Translations under genes and position numbers: made by a program
In this document: positions 1-6,832 of the stretch, one piece after another
How the letters are laid out: each line of letters begins with the position of its first letter
Numbering within the stretch: the first letter of the stretch is position 1
The notes under the pieces: model-generated
Seen by the model: the letters and a program-made list of their open reading frames with translations, nothing else
Told to the model about the DNA's origin: nothing
Database searches by the model: none
NCBI GenBank assembly: GCA_036276695.1
Contig: DASUOI010000013.1
Location: 1-16,182 of the forward strand
DNA from: JANWLD01 sp036276695
GTDB lineage: Bacteria > Patescibacteriota > Saccharimonadia > Saccharimonadales > 2-12-FULL-41-12
Length of the DNA: 16,182 nt
Direction of reading: 5' to 3'

Positions 1-1
1 A

Positions 2-751
2 TCGACCGGCCGTACCGGTACCAAGTTTTTGGCCGACTATTTCAACTCCCACCCGGAAATAACCGCAACGCACGAGCCGAAGCCGTCGCGAATCTTACGG
101 ATGTGGTCGATGGCCTATCTGGAAGGCAAGGTTTCCGATTCCTACATGCTCAACGTTCTGCGCGCCAAGCGCAAAAACATCATATCCCAGCTCGATACGC
201 CGGTTTACCTGGAATCGAATCCTTATCTGATCGGCTTCGCTGGCTTATTGCCCAAGGTCTTCAAGGATCCGGTAATCATCCACGTTGTCCGCGACCCGCG
301 CGACTTCGCGCGCTCATCGATCAACCATGGCAATTCGGTCGGGCTAAAATGGTTTTTTAACAATTACGTGCCCTATTGGTATCCGCGGGTTCATAAGATT
401 TTAGGAATAAACAAACCGCAACGCATGGAGCACCGGGCGGCCGCTTACTGGAAGATCGCCAACCAGCATTTGGCCGAAGTCGGTCAAAAAAGCAGTAACT
501 ATCACGTCATCCGCTTCGAAGACATCTTCGATGGTAAGCGCAGCGGGCTGAAAAAAATCGAAAAAATACTCGGTATTAAGATGTCCTCAAATGACACGTC
601 GGCTGTAAATAAATCCAAGCGCAGCATCATCTCCGGCTGGAACGATTGGAGCACCGAGGAGTGCCGCACGGTCAACGAGCTTTGCCAGCCGACGATGCAG
701 AGGTTCGGCTACGGCGCCGAATCCGAATGGAAAAAGCGCCTCAAGACTTAA
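2..751 (+). CDS. PAPS-dependent sulfotransferase, 5' end missing
   Basis: The product should transfer sulfate from PAPS to an acceptor, here probably a glycan or glycolipid of the surface-polysaccharide locus. The frame is open from base 2 to the left edge, so the true start lies outside and 249 residues are visible. The fragment opens with the 5'-phosphosulfate loop (STGRTGTKFLADYF, residues 1-14), so only a short N-terminus is missing. The 3'-phosphate-binding motif follows as VVRDPRDFARSS, with Arg97 and Ser105 of the fragment eight residues apart, as in the sulfotransferase family. A TTG at 29 could be read as a start but would remove the P-loop, so I reject it. The stop TAA at 749-751 lies 4 bp from the stop of the convergent glycosyltransferase gene. 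The acceptor cannot be told from sequence. Confidence 0.85.
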   Translation, partial: STGRTGTKFLADYFNSHPEITATHEPKPSRILRMWSMAYLEGKVSDSYMLNVLRAKRKNIISQLDTPVYLESNPYLIGFAGLLPKVFKDPVIIHVVRDPRDFARSSINHGNSVGLKWFFNNYVPYWYPRVHKILGINKPQRMEHRAAAYWKIANQHLAEVGQKSSNYHVIRFEDIFDGKRSGLKKIEKILGIKMSSNDTSAVNKSKRSIISGWNDWSTEECRTVNELCQPTMQRFGYGAESEWKKRLKT

Positions 752-755
752 GAAG

Positions 756-1826
756 TCAAAACCGGTTTAAGGCCTCTGCCAGCTGTACCTTGACCTGTTT
801 TTCGGAAAATTTTTGCATGTAGAGTCTATGTCCGTTCTTGCCGATCCCGCCAAGCTTATCTTTGTTAGCCAGCGCCCACTTCAAGGCACCGGCCAGCGAT
901 TCGGCCGAACCACGCTCGCAGAAGACCACGTTCTGTCTGTCCTTGAACCCGCTGTCCTCCGTCCGGGAAATCACCGTCGGCTTGGCCATCGCCAAAAACT
1001 GAAAGGTCTTGCCGGTAATCACCCGGCCGGCCTGGGGGGTATCGCCGAACGGCCCGCCTAAGCACAAATCCGCCTCGCTTATCATCTTTGGTATATTCTC
1101 GAACTTAACCCAGTCGATGTAGCGTACGTTTTCCAACCCCCATTTGTTAATTTTATCCTTTATGTAATCACCTTTCTTTCCGGCGCCGACGAGCGTCAGT
1201 CTGATTTTTTCGCCCTTGAGCAATCTGGCGGCGCCAAGGATATGTTCCACCCCGTGCAACGGCAGCATCGTGCCGTAAAAAAATACATGCAGACTATCGC
1301 CGGCGGTTTTTCCTTTTCTTGGGTAGAAAATGTTCTCGTCCGCGCCTACGTAGACGGCCGCGAATTTATTCGGATCCACTCCGTGAGCTTTGGCGGAATA
1401 TTCCGCGTTCAGCGCCGTATCTGCCAGCACCAGGTCGGCTCGTTTGAGCAGAGAGCCGTTGAAGCCTTTGGCCAGCCGGGCAAGCAAGGGGCTTTTTATG
1501 ATCCTTTTTTCGACCGTCAGCCAGTTGTACATATTTACGAACTCGTCAAAAACCAGTTTTTTCCGAAAACTTATCAGTCGGACCGGCCAGAAGATTTCCT
1601 GCCCACGGAAACCGAGCAGATAAACGTCCGGGTCGTGCTTAAGCCTTATATAAAGGGTCTTGAGCAGGGTCTCAATGTAACGCAGGGTGCCTTTGCGCGT
1701 ATTAATCGCCGTATATAGTTCTATTTCGCTTATATCTTCCAGCGCGCGGACAAGCACTCTGGTCCTGATGTAATCCGGTGCCCTATAAGCTAGGACGTAG
1801 CATACTTTAATCTTCTTTTTTGTCAT
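756..1826 (-). CDS. GT-B fold glycosyltransferase (GT4-like)
   Basis: This 356-residue cytoplasmic protein looks like a nucleotide-sugar-dependent glycosyltransferase. The N-terminal half (about 1-165) is a variable acceptor domain. The C-terminal half has the donor-domain landmarks FFYGTMLPLHGVEHIL (182-197), TLVGAGKKGDYI (211-222) and PQAGRVITGKTFQFLAMAKPTV (264-285). The odd point is that the usual Glu of the EX7E donor motif is replaced: the position before 'FLAM' is Gln276, and no paired Glu lies upstream, although Lys273 is kept. It may therefore belong to a divergent subfamily with different donor binding. The ATG at 1826-1824 lies inside the 3' end of the upstream GT2 gene, with a 20-base overlap that suggests translational coupling. 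No strong ribosome binding site is seen. The donor and acceptor sugars are unknown. Confidence 0.8.
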   Translation of the reverse strand: MTKKKIKVCYVLAYRAPDYIRTRVLVRALEDISEIELYTAINTRKGTLRYIETLLKTLYIRLKHDPDVYLLGFRGQEIFWPVRLISFRKKLVFDEFVNMYNWLTVEKRIIKSPLLARLAKGFNGSLLKRADLVLADTALNAEYSAKAHGVDPNKFAAVYVGADENIFYPRKGKTAGDSLHVFFYGTMLPLHGVEHILGAARLLKGEKIRLTLVGAGKKGDYIKDKINKWGLENVRYIDWVKFENIPKMISEADLCLGGPFGDTPQAGRVITGKTFQFLAMAKPTVISRTEDSGFKDRQNVVFCERGSAESLAGALKWALANKDKLGGIGKNGHRLYMQKFSEKQVKVQLAEALNRF

Positions 1827-2781
1827 GCGTTTCGGTTTTTAGCCTCTCAATAATTTTTTCCTGATTATTGAGCATGCGATCAAACATATCGGCTACCAGG
1901 CCCAGCGCCCAAAGCATCAACCCGCCGCTGAACAGATAAAGTCCGATGAAACCGACCGTAACGTACGGCGTAACGGCTCCGGTGGTCAGCCAGTGTACCA
2001 AAGTAAAGCCGCCCATGAAGACGCCGGGGATGAACAATACCAGTCCCAGCAGGCCGAAGAATTTCAGCGGCGCGTAATCGCGGAATGCACGTAATATATT
2101 AATCGCGCTCCCGAATAAGAACTGCAGGAAGCTCTTTACTACGCGTGATTTGCGGCCGGGATAATATTTTATGGATACCGGCACCGCGACTATTCTCAGT
2201 TTTTTAAACGCCAACACCTGGAACGATTCCTGCGTGTAAGTATATGTAGTGTTGATGTTAAGGCTAATTATCGCCTTCCTGCCGTAAGCCCGGAAGCCGC
2301 AAGTAACGTCGCGGAATCTCTGGCCGCTTAGCTGTCCGACCACCCATGCGCCAAGCTTGTTGCTCATATATTTGCTTAGAGGCATACCTTTCGGCCGGTG
2401 GCGGCGGCCAGACTTCACATCGGTGAACCTATCCGCCGCTACGAAGTCGGCTTCGTCCTTGATTATCGGATCGATCAGCTTAGGAATTTCTCCAGGGTCG
2501 AACTGCAGGTCGCCGTCGACATTCACCAGGACATCCGCGCCACGTGATAGCGCCAATTCCAAAGCTTCACCGAACCGCGCCGCCAGTTTCTTATGCGCAC
2601 CGTCCGAGATTACCTTGGCACCGTGTTTTTTGGCGATCTTTACCGTATCGTCCGTACTGCCGTCATCGATCACCCATTTTTCAATGGTATCGACACCGCT
2701 GATCCTGGCCGGTATGCGGTCAAGTACCTCGCCGATGGTCTTGGCCTCATCCTTGCAGATTGAAACTATCAGTAAAAACAT
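1807..2781 (-). CDS. GT2 glycosyltransferase, DPM1/polyprenyl-phosphate type with two TM helices
   Basis: This 324-residue protein probably moves a sugar from a nucleotide donor to a polyprenyl phosphate at the inner face of the membrane. The GT-A domain spans about 1-230. It has the nucleotide-binding VIDDGSTDDT segment (37-46), the metal-binding Asp pair in NVDGDLQFDP (87-96, D89 and D91), and a middle region (RFRDVTCGFRAYGRKA, 155-170) typical of the DPM1/DPG-synthase-like branch. Two hydrophobic helices at about 241-263 and 275-297 anchor the C-terminus, leaving a short charged tail. The ATG at 2781-2779 lies about 9 bases downstream of an extended -10 box, with no Shine-Dalgarno sequence. 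It is the first gene of a two-gene unit and is divergent from the UDP-sugar dehydrogenase, so the two sides may be expressed together. Confidence 0.85.
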   Translation of the reverse strand: MFLLIVSICKDEAKTIGEVLDRIPARISGVDTIEKWVIDDGSTDDTVKIAKKHGAKVISDGAHKKLAARFGEALELALSRGADVLVNVDGDLQFDPGEIPKLIDPIIKDEADFVAADRFTDVKSGRRHRPKGMPLSKYMSNKLGAWVVGQLSGQRFRDVTCGFRAYGRKAIISLNINTTYTYTQESFQVLAFKKLRIVAVPVSIKYYPGRKSRVVKSFLQFLFGSAINILRAFRDYAPLKFFGLLGLVLFIPGVFMGGFTLVHWLTTGAVTPYVTVGFIGLYLFSGGLMLWALGLVADMFDRMLNNQEKIIERLKTETHDKKED

Positions 2782-2790
2782 CTTTTATTC

Positions 2791-2799
2791 ATTCTAGCA
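2791..2799 (-). promoter_or_regulatory. Extended -10 promoter for the 2781-756 glycosyltransferase pair
   Basis: On the minus strand the sequence reads TGCTAGAAT, an extended -10 element (TGn plus TAGAAT, five of six matches to TATAAT). No good -35 hexamer is found 16-18 bases upstream, which is common when TGn is present. The expected transcription start is near 2784, only 2-3 bases from the ATG at 2781, so the mRNA would be essentially leaderless. This is seen by motif only. Confidence 0.5.
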
Positions 2800-2813
2800 T
2801 TTTTCTCCTTCTG

Positions 2814-2822
2814 TGGGATAAT
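2814..2822 (+). promoter_or_regulatory. Extended -10 promoter for the UDP-sugar dehydrogenase
   Basis: The plus strand reads TGGGATAAT: TGn followed by GATAAT (five of six matches). The -35 region is weak. The expected start of transcription is near 2829, about three bases before the chosen TTG at 2832. It sits back to back with the minus-strand -10 element at 2791-2799, so both divergent promoters share about 30 bp. Confidence 0.5.
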
Positions 2823-2831
2823 ATCTATACT

Positions 2832-4115
2832 TTGAAGAAAATTGCTGTTGTTGGTCTAGGCTACGTCGGTCTTCCCCTTGCTTTCTTAGCAGAGAAAAAG
2901 GGCTTTGATGTCATCGGCATAGACAGGGATAAGAATAAGCTCGCATCCCTTCGCAAGAAGGTTCCGGTCATCGATGACGAGATAGCCAACGAACGGTTAA
3001 AAAAAAGCAAGGTTCTCTTCACCGACGAAAGTTCTAAGCTGGCAGACAGGGATATAGTAATAATCTGCGTTCCCACCCCGGTGGACGATGAGAAAACACC
3101 CGACCTATCGATTGTCAAAAGCGCGGTAGGGGCTTCGGCTAAGCACATGAGAGAGGGCAGTTTGCTGATCATCGAATCGACCATCAACCCCGGTGTCTGC
3201 GATGAGATAGTCATCCCCCTTATAGAAAAAGTTTCTGACCACAAAGCAGGCAAGACTATCCATGTCGCCCACTGCCCGGAGAGGATAAATCCCGGTGATC
3301 CCAAATGGTCGGTCGACAACATAAACCGTGTCGTCGGCGCCGATTCCGCGAGAGGCCTGTCGCTTGCTTATGATTTCTACACCAAGCTTATCGATGCCAA
3401 GGTCAAAAAGATGTCCTCTCTCAAAGAGGCCGAGGCGGTCAAAATCGTCGAAAACAGCTTTCGCGATGTCAATATCGCTTTCGTCAACGAACTGGCCAAA
3501 TCTTTCAATAAACTCGGCATCAATGTAAACAACGTCATTGACGGCGCTGCTACCAAGCCGTTTTCCTTCATGCCGCACTATCCGGGCATCGGCGTAGGCG
3601 GGCATTGTATTCCGGTCGATCCTTACTATCTTATCCAATATGCGCGGGAGAACGACTTCGTGCATGAATTTCTATCTTTGGCTCGTACTATCAATGAGTC
3701 GATGCCGACTTATTCGATCAACCAGCTCGGGCATGCGTTGGATAGAAAAGGCAAGAAACTCCGGGGCGCCAAAATCGCCATCTTGGGGCTGTCGTACAAG
3801 GCGAATGTCGGCGACGACCGCGAAAGTCCGGCCTATAGAGTTATCTCCATTCTCAAAAAGAAAGGTGCGATCGTCTCAACCTATGACCCGCATCTGCCGG
3901 GAAGCTCTTCGGCAAAAACGCTCAAAGATGCCCTATCCGGACAGGACGCCGCGGTCCTGGTTACCAATCATAAAGAATTCCTCAAGCTCAAACCTCAGGA
4001 ATTGTCGCACTTAAAGGTGCTTTTTGATGGCCGGACGGCGTTATTAAACCAAAAAAGCAGTTTGGAAAAACTCGGTGTTACCTATTTAGCAATCGGCACA
4101 TCGAACGATTTTTAA
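2832..4115 (+). CDS. UDP-N-acetylhexosamine 6-dehydrogenase (WbpA/TviB/WecC-type, COG0677 family)
   Basis: This enzyme should oxidise C6 of a UDP-N-acetylhexosamine (GlcNAc or ManNAc type) twice with NAD to give the uronic acid used for surface glycans. The 427 residues show an N-terminal Rossmann fold (VVGLGYVGLPLAF, 6-18), the CPERINPGDP motif of the N-acetylated-sugar branch, Lys204 in EAVKIVENSFRDVN, the catalytic Cys259 in GVGGHCIPVDPYYL, and the C-terminal UDP-binding domain opening with LGLSYKANVGDDRESPA. I chose the TTG at 2832 because the Rossmann strand starts two residues later and a -10 box lies just upstream. A TTG at 2760 in the same frame would add 24 non-homologous residues and overlap the divergent gene. 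The exact sugar epimer cannot be fixed by eye. Confidence 0.9.
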   Translation: MKKIAVVGLGYVGLPLAFLAEKKGFDVIGIDRDKNKLASLRKKVPVIDDEIANERLKKSKVLFTDESSKLADRDIVIICVPTPVDDEKTPDLSIVKSAVGASAKHMREGSLLIIESTINPGVCDEIVIPLIEKVSDHKAGKTIHVAHCPERINPGDPKWSVDNINRVVGADSARGLSLAYDFYTKLIDAKVKKMSSLKEAEAVKIVENSFRDVNIAFVNELAKSFNKLGINVNNVIDGAATKPFSFMPHYPGIGVGGHCIPVDPYYLIQYARENDFVHEFLSLARTINESMPTYSINQLGHALDRKGKKLRGAKIAILGLSYKANVGDDRESPAYRVISILKKKGAIVSTYDPHLPGSSSAKTLKDALSGQDAAVLVTNHKEFLKLKPQELSHLKVLFDGRTALLNQKSSLEKLGVTYLAIGTSNDF

Positions 4116-4118
4116 TTT

Positions 4119-4147
4119 TCGACTAGCACTAGAGTATTGGTTATACT
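4119..4147 (+). promoter_or_regulatory. Sigma-70-type promoter for the DUF7657-like membrane protein
   Basis: A -35-like TCGACT at 4119-4124 (four of six matches) and a -10 TATACT at 4142-4147 (five of six) are separated by 17 bases. The expected start is near 4154, four bases before the ATG at 4158. There is no Shine-Dalgarno sequence in between, only TTTAAAAG. The element starts four bases after the stop codon of the dehydrogenase gene, so the membrane-protein gene can be transcribed on its own. Confidence 0.55.
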
Positions 4148-4157
4148 TGTTTAAAAG

Positions 4158-6206
4158 ATGGCAAAAAGAACCAAACCACAATCCGTAGCATATTGGTTTA
4201 AAAATTCCGTCTGGTCTTTTCCGTTTATTGTTGTTGTCTCGTTGATAATACTGACTGTATTCCAAATACATGGCTCATCCGTGGGCATGTATCATAAATT
4301 CTTGTACGGAGAGAACGCTACCGATTCAAGCCTTATCTATGGACAGCCCAAGCCGATAAGGGCGGACGAATGGAAAGGCTGGACCCCACTCACCGTTTTG
4401 CAGTCCAAAACAGGTTTCAATACCTATAACACCGAACTCGGAAGCGGCCGCGACTTAACGCTACGGCCGGAAGCGCCTTATAAAGACTGGTCAACCGCCT
4501 TCAAGCCGCAGAATCTTAGCTTTTTTGTCTTACCTTTTGAAAATGCCTTCGCTTTCAGGTGGTGGTTCATTATCGGCATTCTCATGGTATCGGCATATTT
4601 CTTTTTACTAAGAATGTTTAACAATAAAAAAACATTGAGTATTTTATTGAGCGTAAGTTTTGCCCTCAGCCCCTTCTTGCTTTGGTGGTATCAGATGAAC
4701 TTATTCCTGCCTCTAGCTTATGCCTTCCTATTAATGATTTTGGGTATGCGAATAATCAACAAAGAAAAAATACCGCGGATAAAAGCAGAAAGAGTCACGA
4801 ACATACTATACGTAACCGGATTGTCTTACTTAGGAATCTGTTTCGGCTTAGTATTATATGTGCCGTTTCTTATCCCCATAGCGATAATTATCTTTGCCTT
4901 TTTATTAGGCTATCTTCTGGACAAAAAGTTTGAGCATCGTCTTTCCAACAAGGACATGCTTAAAAGACTCTGGCCGTTTCTATTGGCTTTTCTAATTACC
5001 GTATCGGTCGGGTTGGCGTTCGTATCCGGCCACAAAACAATGATCGAAGCAATCGCGAATTCAGAATACCCCGGCCATCGTGTTACTAGAAGCGCCGACC
5101 TGCCCTTCTCGCCGGCTCTAGCCATTTTTGATGGATTTTTAATGCCGGTGCTGCAAGGTGTCGAAAGAGGTAAGCATTATTATGCGAACCAAAGCGAGGC
5201 GGCCAACTTCATATTGCTGCTGCCGTTTATGTTATTGCCAGGTATTGCCTTGCTCGCTTACGAATACCGTAAGAAGAAACGAATAAATTGGGTCTTTCTG
5301 CTGATTAACTTGGTGGCATTGTTGTTTTTGGCGCGGATTAGCCTTCCTGTTGGTGATAGTTTTTATAAGCTGCTGCTTTTGGATCGTGTACCGAACAATC
5401 GTTTGATAGCAGGTATAGGTTTCGTTGGATTTTTGCAACTGGTTTATTTCATAAGGGCGCTGGACGCGCTGAAAATATCAAAAAAGAAATTAACCTCTCC
5501 GGCGGTCATGTACGGGTTGGCTTCGCTTTCTGCGCTGATTCTATTCGGCAGTGCGGTAATAAATAAATTCCCGCGTTTTTTGAGCGAATATTTGATAATG
5601 GTATCCCTGGCAGTATTCTTTATCGCGATTCTTGTGGCTTTCCTCTCAAGAAGGAATGTCCTGGGCGCAAGCTTACTTTTAGTTTTTACCGTAGTCAGCA
5701 TATTCAAAATATTGCCTATATCGCATAGTCTGGACCCCTTGCAAGATACGCCCGTGCTTAAAAAAATGGAATCCATTTCCAAACCCGGTGATGATTGGAT
5801 AATTCTTGATAACACAAGGTGGGAAAGCTTCCCTCAACTAGCCGGGAGGGGGTCGATAGGTGGCATCCAAGTATATGCGGATACTGCCCTCTGGTCGCAA
5901 TTTGATCCGACCGGCAAGGATAAACCTGTTTATAACAGGCAGGGACATGCTTTGTTCGTTTCAAACAGACAGGACCTGAACGATGAAAGAAAATATGAGT
6001 ACGGCACCACCATAGAAGACGGGGGCAACTTCGAGCTTTATAAACAAAATCTGTTCAAGATCAAGTTCAGTTGCTCTGATTTTATATATAAAAATGCCGA
6101 CTTCGTACTTGCTGATCATGCAATCAAGAAGGACTGTGCGCAGCTTGAGCACACCATAACCTACCCTGAAGAAACATTCTACATATATAAGATCATTGAC
6201 CGATAA
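4158..6206 (+). CDS. Polytopic membrane protein, DUF7657-like (GT-C-like candidate)
   Basis: This 682-residue protein has about twelve predicted membrane helices, roughly at 21-38, 134-152, 160-179, 181-199, 214-230, 232-252, 272-290, 350-369, 378-393, 412-433, 448-468 and 477-519 (the last may be two). A first extracytoplasmic loop (39-133) carries the most family-like motif, GQPKPIRADEWKGWTP (62-77). A soluble C-terminal domain follows from about 520. The architecture is like GT-C lipid-linked-sugar transferases and YfhO-type proteins, and the loop motif resembles the DUF7657 family found next to glycosyltransferase genes. No proven catalytic residue can be named; the Asp-Glu pair at 70-71 is the natural candidate. 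A role in modifying or assembling the surface polysaccharide is inferred from neighbours. It has its own near-leaderless promoter. Confidence 0.75.
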   Translation: MAKRTKPQSVAYWFKNSVWSFPFIVVVSLIILTVFQIHGSSVGMYHKFLYGENATDSSLIYGQPKPIRADEWKGWTPLTVLQSKTGFNTYNTELGSGRDLTLRPEAPYKDWSTAFKPQNLSFFVLPFENAFAFRWWFIIGILMVSAYFFLLRMFNNKKTLSILLSVSFALSPFLLWWYQMNLFLPLAYAFLLMILGMRIINKEKIPRIKAERVTNILYVTGLSYLGICFGLVLYVPFLIPIAIIIFAFLLGYLLDKKFEHRLSNKDMLKRLWPFLLAFLITVSVGLAFVSGHKTMIEAIANSEYPGHRVTRSADLPFSPALAIFDGFLMPVLQGVERGKHYYANQSEAANFILLLPFMLLPGIALLAYEYRKKKRINWVFLLINLVALLFLARISLPVGDSFYKLLLLDRVPNNRLIAGIGFVGFLQLVYFIRALDALKISKKKLTSPAVMYGLASLSALILFGSAVINKFPRFLSEYLIMVSLAVFFIAILVAFLSRRNVLGASLLLVFTVVSIFKILPISHSLDPLQDTPVLKKMESISKPGDDWIILDNTRWESFPQLAGRGSIGGIQVYADTALWSQFDPTGKDKPVYNRQGHALFVSNRQDLNDERKYEYGTTIEDGGNFELYKQNLFKIKFSCSDFIYKNADFVLADHAIKKDCAQLEHTITYPEETFYIYKIIDR

Positions 6207-6212
6207 TAGCCA

Positions 6213-6252
6213 TTGCCAAAATATATAAAATGTGCTAGGCTATATTTATAAT
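6213..6252 (+). promoter_or_regulatory. Promoter region of the stalk-protein/FG-GAP pair
   Basis: TTGCCA at 6213-6218 (five of six to TTGACA), a 17-base spacer, and TAGGCT at 6236-6241 preceded by TGC make a classic extended -10 promoter. It would start near 6248 and leave a 5' leader of about 20 bases before the ATG at 6268. A second, perfect TATAAT lies at 6247-6252 without a good -35; it would start near 6259. The region begins six bases after the upstream stop codon. Confidence 0.55.
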
Positions 6253-6267
6253 CATTCAAAAATAAAA

Positions 6268-6828
6268 ATGAAAAATAAAAAATATACTGCAAATAATCGG
6301 TCTTTATCTAAGAAAAAAATCACTGCCTTAATTATTCTTGTTATTCTTTTGGCAGTAGGCAGCGTGTTTGCTTACAACCGATTCAACGACACACAATCAA
6401 AGAGCACCGATGATACCAACGGGATAGATTATGGACCGCCTTCCCAGAAAGACGTAAACAGCGCCGAACAGCATAAGAAAGAAATAGATAAAAATCAATC
6501 TCAATCAGATACGCCCTCCCAGCCGGGTGCAAAAAAATCCGTCAAGCCGATCATAGTTTCTTACGGAGAAAGTGACGGCAAGTTCGAGGTAAGCGGCCGC
6601 GTGCCGGGCATTTTCGAGGATAGCGGCACTTGCACGCTTACTATGACCAAAGGTTCAGCTAGGGCTACCGGTTCCAGCACAGCTACGCCTAATGTCAGTG
6701 AAATGTCCTGCGGCTTCATCGCCATACCAAAAAGCAAACTTAGCTCCGGCTCATGGTCTGCCAAGATAACTTACTCGTCATCTAAGGCTCATGGGGTTTC
6801 GGACCCCCAGACCGTAAAGGTAGAATAG
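6268..6828 (+). CDS. Small membrane-anchored extracytoplasmic protein with beta-rich C-terminal domain
   Basis: This 186-residue protein has a basic N-terminus (1-17), one membrane helix (18-36), a hydrophilic Gln/Ser/Lys/Asp stalk (37-91) containing NGIDYGPP (51-58), and a C-terminal domain (about 92-186) of alternating beta-strand pattern that looks immunoglobulin-like. Two cysteines, 122 and 148, could form a disulfide outside the cell. I chose the ATG at 6268; a GTG at 6232 in the same frame lies inside the promoter and would put 12 unrelated residues before the basic anchor. The stalk style resembles many small anchored proteins of Saccharibacteria. It ends four bases before the secreted FG-GAP protein, so the two are almost certainly co-transcribed, and the beta-domain may bind that partner or a glycan. 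No function is known to me. Confidence 0.75.
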   Translation: MKNKKYTANNRSLSKKKITALIILVILLAVGSVFAYNRFNDTQSKSTDDTNGIDYGPPSQKDVNSAEQHKKEIDKNQSQSDTPSQPGAKKSVKPIIVSYGESDGKFEVSGRVPGIFEDSGTCTLTMTKGSARATGSSTATPNVSEMSCGFIAIPKSKLSSGSWSAKITYSSSKAHGVSDPQTVKVE

Positions 6829-6832
6829 AATC

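Noticed and set aside
2760..2831. TTG at 2760 as the start of the dehydrogenase
   Set aside because: It would add 24 residues before the Rossmann fold and overlap the start of the divergent GT2 gene, with the promoter inside the coding region. The TTG at 2832 fits the family.
3105..3665. Minus-strand open frame of 186 codons opposite the UDP-sugar dehydrogenase
   Set aside because: The plus-strand dehydrogenase carries every catalytic motif. The opposite frame has no recognisable domain, promoter or ribosome site.
6232..6267. GTG at 6232 as the start of the stalk protein
   Set aside because: It falls within the extended -10 element, and the ATG at 6268 begins the basic residues expected before a membrane anchor.
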